Shown here piece by piece: positions 36,702 to 44,854 of a stretch of 64,000 nucleotides of DNA; positions within the stretch are counted from its first letter, which is position 1; every line of letters starts with the position of its first letter. The stretch comes from Bacillus sp. MM2020_1 (GTDB taxonomy: Bacteria > Bacillota > Bacilli > Bacillales > Cytobacillaceae). A model generated the notes under the pieces. That model made no database searches. It was not told where the DNA came from and saw nothing but the letters and a program-made list of their open reading frames with translations. The translations under genes were made by a program, and so were the position numbers. The DNA lies in assembly GCA_011250595.1 (NCBI GenBank), contig JAANMP010000016.1, forward strand, positions 1-64,000, given 5' to 3'.

Positions 36702-37583
36702 ATGTTAGCACAACAGCTACTTAATGGATTCTCTCTCGGTTTTGTGTATATTCTAGTATCAGTTGGATTAACGATGGTGTATGGTGTTCTGAAATTACTA
36801 CATTTTGCCCACGGTGTCATCTACATGGTGGGAGCATTCGCTGCTATGTTGGGAATCATCTATTTACATTTACCATTTCTACTTGCCCTACTTTTTGCTA
36901 TGGTAGTTTCAGCCATTGTTGGGATGTCAATTGAACGCTTTGCTTATCGCCCACTTCGCGGGGGGCACCCAATTACGACTTTAATCAGCGGGGTTGGAGT
37001 TGCTATTTTCCTTGAGAATTTTTTTCAAGTCATCTTTACATCAGATACACGTGCCTTTCCTGAAATAGGAATCGACAATACCATCTATCATTTCTCCCAA
37101 TCGGTATCAATACCGAATTTCAAGATTTATATTATTATTTCAGGTGTGATTGGGCTAGGACTACTGTACTTCTTCCTGAAATTTACGAGGATGGGATTAG
37201 CGATTCAGGCCGTGGCCCAGGATATGTGCGCTGCTTCCTTGATGGGGGTGAACGTTAATCGAGTAGTATCCGCAACTTTTATGCTAGGTTCTGCACTTGC
37301 TGCTGCCGCTGGTGTACTTGTAGCTTTAAATTTCAATTCCATGTTTCCGAGTATGGGATCCATTCCGGGATTAAAAGCATTTTGTGTTGTGGTTCTTGGA
37401 GGTTTGGGATCAATCGGTGGAACAGTGTTAGGTGGTTTAATCCTCGGTTTGGTTGAATCATTAAGCGATGGATATTTAACAGGAATGGTTATTGATAAAG
37501 ATGCTATTGCCTTTGTAATATTGATTATTATTCTTTTAATCAAACCATCAGGATTGTTCGGGAAAAAAATCGAGAAAGTGTAG
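36702..37583 (+). CDS. livH: LivH-type ABC transporter permease
   Basis: 293 residues, about eight membrane segments. Family features: NGFSLGFVYILVSVGLTMVYGVLKLLHFAHG at the N-terminus, GVNVNRVVSATFMLGSALAAAAGVL in the centre and KAFCVVVLGGLGSIGGTVLGGLILGLVES near 220-248. Forms the translocation pore with LivM. Start ATG after AAAGGAATGATCAGATAA. Ends 3 bp before the livM ATG. Confidence 0.9.
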   Translation: MLAQQLLNGFSLGFVYILVSVGLTMVYGVLKLLHFAHGVIYMVGAFAAMLGIIYLHLPFLLALLFAMVVSAIVGMSIERFAYRPLRGGHPITTLISGVGVAIFLENFFQVIFTSDTRAFPEIGIDNTIYHFSQSVSIPNFKIYIIISGVIGLGLLYFFLKFTRMGLAIQAVAQDMCAASLMGVNVNRVVSATFMLGSALAAAAGVLVALNFNSMFPSMGSIPGLKAFCVVVLGGLGSIGGTVLGGLILGLVESLSDGYLTGMVIDKDAIAFVILIIILLIKPSGLFGKKIEKV

Positions 37584-37586
37584 GTG

Positions 37587-38540
37587 ATGAAGGTGGATGT
37601 TATCTTAAATCCTTATTATGTTGATATTGTTGTCTTTTTAATTATCTTTATTTTACTCGGTTTAGGATTAAATTTAATTACAGGTTACGCTGGTCAAGTA
37701 TCGCTTGGACATGCAGCCTTCTTCGGAATTGGAGCATATTCATCGGCTATTCTGTCAGTAAAGGCCGATATAAATCCATGGATGGCCATTTTCTTAGCAA
37801 TTATTATTACATTTATCATTAGTGCGATCCTTGGTCTGCCTAGTCTTAGGGTTCGAGAAGATTTTTTAGCGATTACGACCTTAGGAATGGGCTTAATCAT
37901 TCAGTCGTTTTTTAAAAATGCAAACATAACCGGTGGAGCTTATGGAATTGATTCCATTCCAACCCCATCCCTATTTGGAATGAAATTGGAGAACTTTAGT
38001 TATTTGGCTGTAATCTTCTTAGCTATGCTAATTGGTATTTATGCTGTAAGAAAAATGACCCAGTCCCGCATTGGGCGAGCCTGGATGGTTATTCGCGAGG
38101 ATGATATTGTTGCACAATCTATGGGAATTAATACTACCTATTATAAGGTGTTGGTGTTCGCTATTGGCGGTGCCTATGCGGGCGCTGCGGGTGCATTATT
38201 TGCTCACAAAGTTACTTTTATTAGTGCAGACTCATTTGGATTCCCAATTTCCGCCACCATCCTTAGCATGGTGGTGATAGGTGGATTGGGAAGTATCCGA
38301 GGCACAATATTTGGAGTATCCTTGCTATATTTATTACCCGAATTATTCCGATTATTTCAATTTAATTTTATTGATATGAAATACCTTGATATGTATAAAA
38401 TGATGATCTATGGGTTACTCATGGTTCTGATGATGCGTTACCGTCCAAAGGGGATTTTTGGAAAAGGGGAGGCAAAAAAGGTAATTGTCAAGTCATTTCG
38501 TAAGGGGAAGGCCGGAAAGGATGGTGGTCATGTTGCTTAA
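37587..38540 (+). CDS. livM: LivM-type ABC transporter permease
   Basis: 317 residues, about nine membrane segments. GLGLNLITGYAGQVSLGHAAFFGIGAYSSAIL (about residues 25-56) and SMVVIGGLGSIRGTIFGVSLLYLLPELFR (near 230-258) are typical of LivM. A GTG one codon upstream is an alternative start. The end overlaps the livG start by about 11 bp. Confidence 0.9.
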   Translation: MKVDVILNPYYVDIVVFLIIFILLGLGLNLITGYAGQVSLGHAAFFGIGAYSSAILSVKADINPWMAIFLAIIITFIISAILGLPSLRVREDFLAITTLGMGLIIQSFFKNANITGGAYGIDSIPTPSLFGMKLENFSYLAVIFLAMLIGIYAVRKMTQSRIGRAWMVIREDDIVAQSMGINTTYYKVLVFAIGGAYAGAAGALFAHKVTFISADSFGFPISATILSMVVIGGLGSIRGTIFGVSLLYLLPELFRLFQFNFIDMKYLDMYKMMIYGLLMVLMMRYRPKGIFGKGEAKKVIVKSFRKGKAGKDGGHVA

Positions 38541-39318
38541 AATAAAGGGGATTACAAAACGGTTTGGGGGATTAATAGCGGTAAATCAGGTCAGTCTTCA
38601 AGTAGCTGAAGGGGAAATTTTTGGCTTAATTGGACCTAATGGAGCAGGGAAGACGACTTTTTTTAACATGTTAACAGGCATCTATAGTCCCAATGAAGGA
38701 CAGATTGGGTTTGAGGATAGACAAATACAAGGATTAAAACCGTACCGTATCTCTAAACTCGGGATTTCTAGGACATTTCAGAATATTCGTTTACTTAAAG
38801 AAGAAACGGTTCTAGAAAATGTTAAGGTCGGAATGTTTGGCAAGACTCGAACTGGGCTTTGGTCAGCCATACTGGGTTTACGTTCCGCTAAAAAGGAAGA
38901 AAAGTTTGTCACGGAAGAAAGTCAAAAGATAATAGAACTTGTAGGGATGAACGGATATGAGATGGAAATGGCTGGCAGCCTTTCCTATGGGAATCAACGC
39001 AGAGTGGAAATAGCAAGAGCCTTAGTTTCAAGGCCCAAGCTTCTGCTACTTGACGAGCCGACGGCTGGAATGAATGCTGATGAGACAAAAGAAATAGTGC
39101 AACTCATTCGTAAAATAAGAGGGAATGGGACGACTGTAATATTAATTGAACACAACGTGGGAATGGTTGTAGGGCTCTGTGACCGAATCGCTGTATTCGA
39201 CCATGGAGAGAAAATTGCTGATGATAAACCAGAAGAAATTATTTCTAATCCCGCTGTGATTGAGGCATATATTGGAAAAGAAGATGATAAAAAGGAGACA
39301 GAATATGCTACGAATTAA
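38530..39318 (+). CDS. livG: LivG-type ABC transporter ATP-binding protein
   Basis: 262 residues starting at ATG 38530 (MLLKIKGITKRFGG); the open frame continues upstream inside livM but the family starts here. Walker A GPNGAGKTTFFNMLTG, the LivG-type ISRTFQNIRLL, signature LSYGNQRRVEIARAL, Walker B LLLLDEPTAGMNADE and H-loop LIEHNVGMV. The C-terminal IEAYIGKEDDK extension is typical of LivG. Overlaps livF by 14 bp. Confidence 0.9.
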   Translation: MLLKIKGITKRFGGLIAVNQVSLQVAEGEIFGLIGPNGAGKTTFFNMLTGIYSPNEGQIGFEDRQIQGLKPYRISKLGISRTFQNIRLLKEETVLENVKVGMFGKTRTGLWSAILGLRSAKKEEKFVTEESQKIIELVGMNGYEMEMAGSLSYGNQRRVEIARALVSRPKLLLLDEPTAGMNADETKEIVQLIRKIRGNGTTVILIEHNVGMVVGLCDRIAVFDHGEKIADDKPEEIISNPAVIEAYIGKEDDKKETEYATN

Positions 39319-40006
39319 TAACCTTAATGTTTCTTATGGTAGTATCCAGGCAGTGAGGAATCTATCTCTCGAGGTCCATGAAGGGGAGGCAGTTGCTTTA
39401 ATTGGTGCAAACGGAGCAGGGAAAACGACAACAGTAAATGCCATTTCTGGCACAATTCCCTCTAGAGGTTCTATTTTATATCAGGGGAAAGAGATTAATG
39501 GAATGGCTGCACATAAGGTCGTGAAAGAAGGAATTATCATGGTTCCAGAAGGAAGGAGAATTTTCCCAAAATTAACTGTGGTTCAGAATTTGATTATGGG
39601 AGCGTATGTCAGAAAATCCTCAAAAAAGGAGGTACTTCAGGACATAGATAGAATCTATCAAATGTTTCCCCGCCTAGCTGAACGTAGTAAGCAAATGGCG
39701 GGTACTTTAAGTGGAGGAGAACAGCAAATGTTAGCAATTGGGCGCTCGTTAATGGCAAATCCTAAATTGCTCATATTAGACGAACCCTCTATGGGATTGG
39801 CCCCAATTGTGGTAAAAAGTATTTTTACGACAATTAACAGGATTAAACAAGAGGGATTAACGATTCTTCTAATTGAACAGAATGCAGCTATGGCTTTATC
39901 CGTGGCTGATAGAGGCTATGTGCTTGAAAATGGGGAAATTCATTTTCATGATACTGCAAAAAATCTTCGGGAAAGAGATGTAGTTAAGAAAGCCTACCTG
40001 GGATAG
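39305..40006 (+). CDS. livF: LivF-type ABC transporter ATP-binding protein
   Basis: 233 residues from the ATG at 39305, which follows AAAAAGGAGACAGAAT. Walker A GANGAGKTTTVNAISG, MVPEGRRIFPKLTVVQNLIMGAY (LivF hallmark), signature LSGGEQQMLAIGRSLM, Walker B LLILDEPSMGLAPI, H-loop LLIEQNAAMAL. Last gene of the liv-type operon; a terminator follows. Confidence 0.92.
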   Translation: MLRINNLNVSYGSIQAVRNLSLEVHEGEAVALIGANGAGKTTTVNAISGTIPSRGSILYQGKEINGMAAHKVVKEGIIMVPEGRRIFPKLTVVQNLIMGAYVRKSSKKEVLQDIDRIYQMFPRLAERSKQMAGTLSGGEQQMLAIGRSLMANPKLLILDEPSMGLAPIVVKSIFTTINRIKQEGLTILLIEQNAAMALSVADRGYVLENGEIHFHDTAKNLRERDVVKKAYLG

Positions 40007-40050
40007 AATGAGCCTCATTCTGTAAACTTTAGGGGTATATCTATAAAAAA

Positions 40051-40099
40051 GAAAGCAGCCAAGAAATTCTACAAAAATCCTTGGCTGTTTTCTTTTTTT
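40051..40099 (+). terminator. Rho-independent terminator of the liv operon
   Basis: GAAAGCAGCCAAG pairs with CTTGGCTGTTTTC, followed by TTTTTTT. It separates liv from the hut promoter region. Confidence 0.88.
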
Positions 40100-40167
40100 A
40101 TATTACTTAAAAAATATCTCTTCTATTTAACTACATACCTAGGCATAAATATAAAGATAGTCTGCAC

Positions 40168-40262
40168 GCAAAATTTATCTGCACCCATAATTTTGAAACC
40201 ATTTCCATGGGTAAATTAACAGTCGAACGATATGAATATAAACCATGCAAAAAGTATCTGCG
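40168..40262 (+). promoter_or_regulatory. Paired upstream activator sites for the hut promoter
   Basis: GCAAAATTTATCTGCA (40168-40183) and GCAAAAAGTATCTGCG (40247-40262), 79 bp apart; the nearer one is about 125 bp before the -24 element. Sequence, order and spacing match the pair before the liv operon almost exactly. Confidence 0.8.
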
Positions 40263-40369
40263 CTTATTTTGGAAAACAAATCTTTTTTTAATAGATAGGA
40301 AGAATCAAATAGACGTTTAATCAGCTAGTAGCGCGTTTATAAAAAAGAAATTTAGCCAATTCGGCCAAA

Positions 40370-40386
40370 TTGGCACGGTACTTGCA
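40370..40386 (+). promoter_or_regulatory. Sigma-54 (-24/-12) promoter of the hut operon
   Basis: TTGGCACG-GTAC-TTGCA is a perfect match to TTGGCACG-N4-TTGCW. Transcription should start near 40396; hutU begins at 40439 after TAGGAGGAATCACTT. Confidence 0.92.
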
Positions 40387-40438
40387 ATATATAAATACGA
40401 GTACAACAAAACAACATTTATCTTAGGAGGAATCACTT

Positions 40439-42160
40439 ATGTCAAATCCAGAAATCTTATATTCAGTTAAAGCGCAAAGAGGTCCTGTACTTCGTTGTAA
40501 GGGTTGGAGACAAGAAGCGATTTTAAGAATGCTTGAAAACAATATGGAGAATGCTGAAAAACCAGAAGAGCTTGTCATTTATGGCGGAATCGGTAAAGCA
40601 GCCCGTAACTGGGAGTCTTACCATGCGATTGTGAAATCTTTAAAAGAACTTGAAGATAACGAAACACTTGTTGTTCAATCAGGTATGCCTGTAGCAATCT
40701 TCAAAACTCATAAATATGCACCAACGGTCGTAATGGCAACGACAAATATTATGAAAGCAGACTGGCCGACTTTCTACGATCTTCAAGATAAAAACTTAAC
40801 AATGTATGCGAACTATACAGCTGCCCCTTGGGAGTATATCGGGACACAGGGTGTTATCCAAGGAACATTTGAGACTTTGTCCGCGATTGCACGCCTTCAT
40901 TACGAAGACTCACTTGTTGGGAAAATCCTGTTAACAGCTGGCGCTGGCGGTATGGGTGGAAACCAAACGAGAGCGATGACCATGCACGGCGGTGTGGCTA
41001 TTCTATGTGACTCTAATGTAGAGATTATTAACAGAAGGATTGAAAAAGGCTTTATAGATGTATTAGCAGATTCATTGGATGATGCGATTGTGATGGCAAA
41101 ACAATATGCAGCCGAAGGAAAACCACTAGGTGTGGCGGTTGTCGGAAACGCCGCTGATATTTTTGAAGAAGTCATTCAAAAAGGGTTCTTGCCAGATATT
41201 TCCACATCAATGACTCCTGGTCACGATCCGATCTCCTACCTACCTTCTGGTTACACTGTCCAAGAGGCGGAAGAACTTCGTGATACGAATCGTGCATTAT
41301 ACTTAGAAAAGGCACGCGAAACAATGGTTCGTGAGTTGAAAGCATTGATCAAATTTATGGATTTAGGTGTGCACTCATTTGAATACGGAACAAGTCACCG
41401 TAAAGAATGTATCGATGCCGGCATGAATGAGAAAGAAGCTAAGCGTTTACCAGGTTTCGTAGCAGAATATATCCGTCCGCTCTTCTGTGAAGGACGTGGG
41501 CCTTTCCGCTGGATCTGTCTCTCAGGTGAAGCAGAAGATTTAAGGAAAATTGATGATATGATCTTAGAAAAATTTAGCGATGACTTGCTTGTTACCCGTT
41601 GGATTAAGTTAGCTAAGGAACATATTCCTATTGAAGCGTTACCTGCACGTATTTGCTACATGGGCTTTGGTCAGCGCAAGGAATTTGCATTGGAAGTAAA
41701 CGATATGATCAGACGCGGCGAGCTTGCCGGTCCTGTGGCATTCTCACGTGATAACTTAGATTCCGGTTCAATTGTGAATCCGACGTTTGAGTCTGAAAAT
41801 ATGAAAGATGGCGGGGACCTCATCTCTGACTGGCCGGTATTGAATGGTTTATTGAACGCCGTAGGTATGTGTGATCTTATCGCACTGCAAGCGAACTATT
41901 CAATGGGGGAAGCGGTTCATACTGGTGTAACGATGGTCGCAGATGGAACAGCAGAATCGGACATGAGGTTGGAAGTGGCGATGACTGTGGACTCTGGAAT
42001 CGGTGTTGTCCGCCATGCTCAAGCCGGTTATGAAACGGCCCAAGATGTTGCTAATGGAAAAGGGAAACTTACGAAGGAAAGCATCAAAATTCCATTATGG
42101 TGGTCACCAAAGGCAACTTTTGGACCTAAAGATTTAAAGCCCGAAAACATAAAGTCTTAA
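40439..42160 (+). CDS. hutU: Urocanate hydratase family protein, divergent
   Basis: 573 residues. Urocanases use tightly bound NAD+ to hydrate urocanate to imidazolonepropionate. Conserved elements present: YGGIGKAARNW, GTQGVIQGTFETL, the nucleotide loop GAGGMGGNQT, RPLFCEGRGPFRW and the active-site Cys in ARICYMGFGQRKEFAL. The segment that in ordinary urocanases reads HHGGGVGMGFSQH is replaced here by QANYSMGEAV (residues 484-493), two residues shorter, and the C-terminal tail GKLTKESIKIPLWWSPKATF is unusual. The fold and chemistry are probably kept but the substrate may differ from urocanate. First gene of the sigma-54-controlled hut cluster; ATG after AGGAGG. Confidence 0.8.
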   Translation: MSNPEILYSVKAQRGPVLRCKGWRQEAILRMLENNMENAEKPEELVIYGGIGKAARNWESYHAIVKSLKELEDNETLVVQSGMPVAIFKTHKYAPTVVMATTNIMKADWPTFYDLQDKNLTMYANYTAAPWEYIGTQGVIQGTFETLSAIARLHYEDSLVGKILLTAGAGGMGGNQTRAMTMHGGVAILCDSNVEIINRRIEKGFIDVLADSLDDAIVMAKQYAAEGKPLGVAVVGNAADIFEEVIQKGFLPDISTSMTPGHDPISYLPSGYTVQEAEELRDTNRALYLEKARETMVRELKALIKFMDLGVHSFEYGTSHRKECIDAGMNEKEAKRLPGFVAEYIRPLFCEGRGPFRWICLSGEAEDLRKIDDMILEKFSDDLLVTRWIKLAKEHIPIEALPARICYMGFGQRKEFALEVNDMIRRGELAGPVAFSRDNLDSGSIVNPTFESENMKDGGDLISDWPVLNGLLNAVGMCDLIALQANYSMGEAVHTGVTMVADGTAESDMRLEVAMTVDSGIGVVRHAQAGYETAQDVANGKGKLTKESIKIPLWWSPKATFGPKDLKPENIKS

Positions 42161-42172
42161 TACTTTTAAAAA

Positions 42173-42212
42173 TATAGGTAGAGATTCTAAAAAAAGTAGG
42201 ATCTCTATCTAT
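42173..42212 (+). other. Intercistronic hairpin between hutU and hutI
   Basis: TAGGTAGAGAT ... ATCTCTATCTA pair around an A-rich loop. No T-run follows, so it is more likely a transcript-processing or stability element than a full terminator. Confidence 0.5.
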
Positions 42213-42288
42213 GTCTTCTTGCCCTTAAATCATATGGCTAAAGGAAAAATCTACATAGAATACTTTGTAAAGAGAGGAGTGTTGGATA

Positions 42289-43536
42289 GTGGAAACGATT
42301 TTAAAGACAAAGATTGATTTACTAATAACCAATGCGGCGGAAGTCGTTACCTGTATTGGCGCAGGCATGGGCGATATCGGGGTCATTGAAAATGCCTGGA
42401 TTGCCATTAACGATGGCAAAATAGCTGGTGTTGGAACCGAAACGGAGATTAAAGAAGATTTTGATTTAAGGCAATCAATTATCATTGACGTCTCTGGAAA
42501 AGTGGTTGCCCCCGGATTTGTTGATGCCCACACACATTTAGTTTTCTTTGGAACACGTGTTGAAGAGTATGCAGCAAAACTAGCGGGAAATACCCCCGAA
42601 AAGTTGAAGGAACTAGGGATCACAACCGGTCCGAACAGAACGGTTGAACTCACACGAAATACACCGGAAAATGAGTTATTTAAACAATCAAAGAAGCGCG
42701 TACTGACAATGCTTGAATATGGGATAACCACTATTGAAAGCAAAAGCGGATACGGATTAACGACTGAAAGTGAGATCAAAATCCTAGAGGTAGGCAGGAG
42801 GCTGAATGAAGAAACACCTCTTGATGTATTAAATACATTTTTAGGAGCGCATGGATTTCCTGAAAATTTAACAAAAAGTGAATACCTTGAAGTAATCATT
42901 AACGAGATGATCCCACAAGTAGGCGAGCGTAGATTAGCGGAATTTTGTGATGTTTGGTGTGATGATGGCTATTTTACAGCTGAAGAATCTGAAATCATCT
43001 TGAAAGCTGGTTTGGAATACGGGATGAAACCAAAAATTCATGCAGATGCCTACTCCTATATTGGTGGGACAGATTTAGCAGCAAAAATGAAAATGGTATC
43101 AGTCGACCATCTAAACTATACACCAGTAGAAGTAATGAAAAAACTTGCAGAGGCAAATGTAACGGGAGTATTGATGCCGGCATTAGATTTTGCAGTGGGG
43201 CATAAGCGTCCATTTGACGCTAGGGAGATGCTCGACTTGGGCATGAATATCGCACTGGCAACAGATCTCTGTCCGGCATGCTACACAGAATCTATGCAAT
43301 TTGTTATCAATCTAGCGTGCAAATTGTATAAATTCTCAGTCGAGGAAGCGATAAAGGCAGCTACGTATGGGGGAGCAAAGGCACTTGATCTCGATGATAG
43401 AGGGGTAATCCAGGCAGGGAAAATAGCTGACCTGCAAATTTGGGATGTACCGACATATAAGCATATCGCTTACGAACTAGGAACAAATATCGTTGAAACA
43501 GTTATCAAAAACGGGAAAGTCGTCGTCGGCCAGTAA
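42289..43536 (+). CDS. hutI: Imidazolonepropionase family amidohydrolase, divergent
   Basis: 415 residues, GTG start after AGAGAGGAG. It is a metal-dependent amidohydrolase of the HutI type, which opens the ring of imidazolonepropionate. Metal and catalytic motifs are kept: VDAHTHLVFFGTR, ESKSGYGL, HADAYSYIGGTDLAA, SVDHL and ATD. Where normal HutI has NPG(S/T)SP after the ATD-Leu/Phe, this protein has CPACYTES (C328-P-A-C331). The glycine-rich GGGI segment after the HTH motif is replaced by a Gly-poor stretch (KLKELGITTGPNRTVELTR). These lie near the substrate carboxylate/ring site in the family, so a different ring substrate is plausible. Confidence 0.8.
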   Translation: METILKTKIDLLITNAAEVVTCIGAGMGDIGVIENAWIAINDGKIAGVGTETEIKEDFDLRQSIIIDVSGKVVAPGFVDAHTHLVFFGTRVEEYAAKLAGNTPEKLKELGITTGPNRTVELTRNTPENELFKQSKKRVLTMLEYGITTIESKSGYGLTTESEIKILEVGRRLNEETPLDVLNTFLGAHGFPENLTKSEYLEVIINEMIPQVGERRLAEFCDVWCDDGYFTAEESEIILKAGLEYGMKPKIHADAYSYIGGTDLAAKMKMVSVDHLNYTPVEVMKKLAEANVTGVLMPALDFAVGHKRPFDAREMLDLGMNIALATDLCPACYTESMQFVINLACKLYKFSVEEAIKAATYGGAKALDLDDRGVIQAGKIADLQIWDVPTYKHIAYELGTNIVETVIKNGKVVVGQ

Positions 43537-43564
43537 GTTAATAGATTCATAGGAGGGAAAATAA

Positions 43565-44734
43565 ATGAAAATGAATCAAGTAACCAGAGCTGCTGAATAT
43601 GTAAATGCAGAACGATTACAGGAGCTATTTTTAGAATTAGCAAAAATTAATGCACCAAGCACAAAAGAACAACTTGTTGCAGAGTATCTAAAAGAAGTAC
43701 TGCCAAAACTCGGTTTTACCTTGGAATTTGATAAAGCAAATGAAAATTTTGAAGGGGAAGTTGGTAACCTGATTGCCTGGCGTGAAGGAACAGATCCATC
43801 GATCCCGCCGTTATTTTTTTCAACACATATGGATACCGTTCTCCCAACCGAAGGGTTAAAGCCAGTTATTAAAGATGGCATCATTTATTCGGACGGAACG
43901 ACGATTTTGGGTGCTGATGATCGAGCCGCATTGGCCGCTTATTTAGAAGCGATTCAGGCAATCATCGACAGCGGGGTTCCACATGGTCCTATCGAATTTA
44001 TTCTAACCGTCAATGAACAGCCTGGTCTTGTCGGGGCAACCTATATGGATTACAGCAAAGCGAAAAGTAAAACTGGCTATATTTTCGACAGCAGCGGGGA
44101 TGTCGGTCAAATCATTCTAAAGGGGCCATACAGCAGCCGAATCTGGATGGAAGTTCAAGGTAAGGCTGCTCATATTGCCCTAAATGCCGAAGAAGGAAAA
44201 AGCGCCATTCTAATAGCAGCCGAAGGATTGGCAAAAATGAAGCTTGGTGAAATTGATGATGAGACGCTTGCAAATATTGGGATTATCAGAGGTGGAGAAC
44301 TTACATCGATTATTCCGGGAAGTGTAACCATTGCCGGGGAAGTGCGCAGTTTTTCAAAAGAAAAGCTAGACGCTCAACTGAAGCAGATGGAAGAAGTGAT
44401 GCAGCAAGCGGCTGAAAAGAACGGTGGAAAAGTGCAGGTCAGTATTGAGAAGAAATATCTTGGGTTTGATATTCCTAAGGATGATATTTTAGTGAAAACA
44501 GTAGAAGAAGCGGCGAAAAATATTAAGGTGAATTCCTATTTAACAGAAACTTTGGGCGGTGCAGATACAAATGTATTAAATGAAAATGGATTAACCTGCT
44601 TGACGCTCGGTCTAGGTTTTCAAAATATCCATTCATTTAGAGAGTGTATAAGCATTGAAAACCTTGTTAACACAGGGAGATTAACAGCAGCATTAATTGA
44701 ACAGTGGTATGCCAACCATAAAAACTCTTATTAA
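43565..44734 (+). CDS. M20 family metallohydrolase (PepT-like) with an altered zinc-ligand position
   Basis: 389 residues. Closest in look to the PepT/YqjE branch of M20: FFSTHMDTVLPTEG, DGTTILGADDRAALAAYLEA, a dimerisation domain with GKAAHIALNAEEGKSA, and LGGADTNVLNENGLTCLTLGLGFQNIHSF. The usual T-V-G-E-E-I-G segment, in which the second Glu binds zinc, reads TVNEQPG here (E151-Q152), so that ligand is Gln. No hutG formimidoylglutamase is present in the cluster; this enzyme or the later M20 protein could release glutamate from the last intermediate. That is inference. ATG after ATAGGAGGGAAAATAA; 28 bp after hutI. Confidence 0.75.
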   Translation: MKMNQVTRAAEYVNAERLQELFLELAKINAPSTKEQLVAEYLKEVLPKLGFTLEFDKANENFEGEVGNLIAWREGTDPSIPPLFFSTHMDTVLPTEGLKPVIKDGIIYSDGTTILGADDRAALAAYLEAIQAIIDSGVPHGPIEFILTVNEQPGLVGATYMDYSKAKSKTGYIFDSSGDVGQIILKGPYSSRIWMEVQGKAAHIALNAEEGKSAILIAAEGLAKMKLGEIDDETLANIGIIRGGELTSIIPGSVTIAGEVRSFSKEKLDAQLKQMEEVMQQAAEKNGGKVQVSIEKKYLGFDIPKDDILVKTVEEAAKNIKVNSYLTETLGGADTNVLNENGLTCLTLGLGFQNIHSFRECISIENLVNTGRLTAALIEQWYANHKNSY

Positions 44735-44854
44735 AACTTTGTGCTTAGTTTTCCCATGAAGCTAGCCTAATATATTTTTTGTGCTATTGTATACACTATC
44801 TTTGGAACATTTGATATAGTCAGAATAATTTTCCTCAAGGGGGTTGGACATAGG

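Noticed and set aside
42225..42899. 224-residue minus-strand frame opposite hutI
   Set aside because: It is the antisense shadow of hutI: no ribosome site, Ser/Pro-rich composition typical of a reverse frame, and hutI shows clear family motifs.
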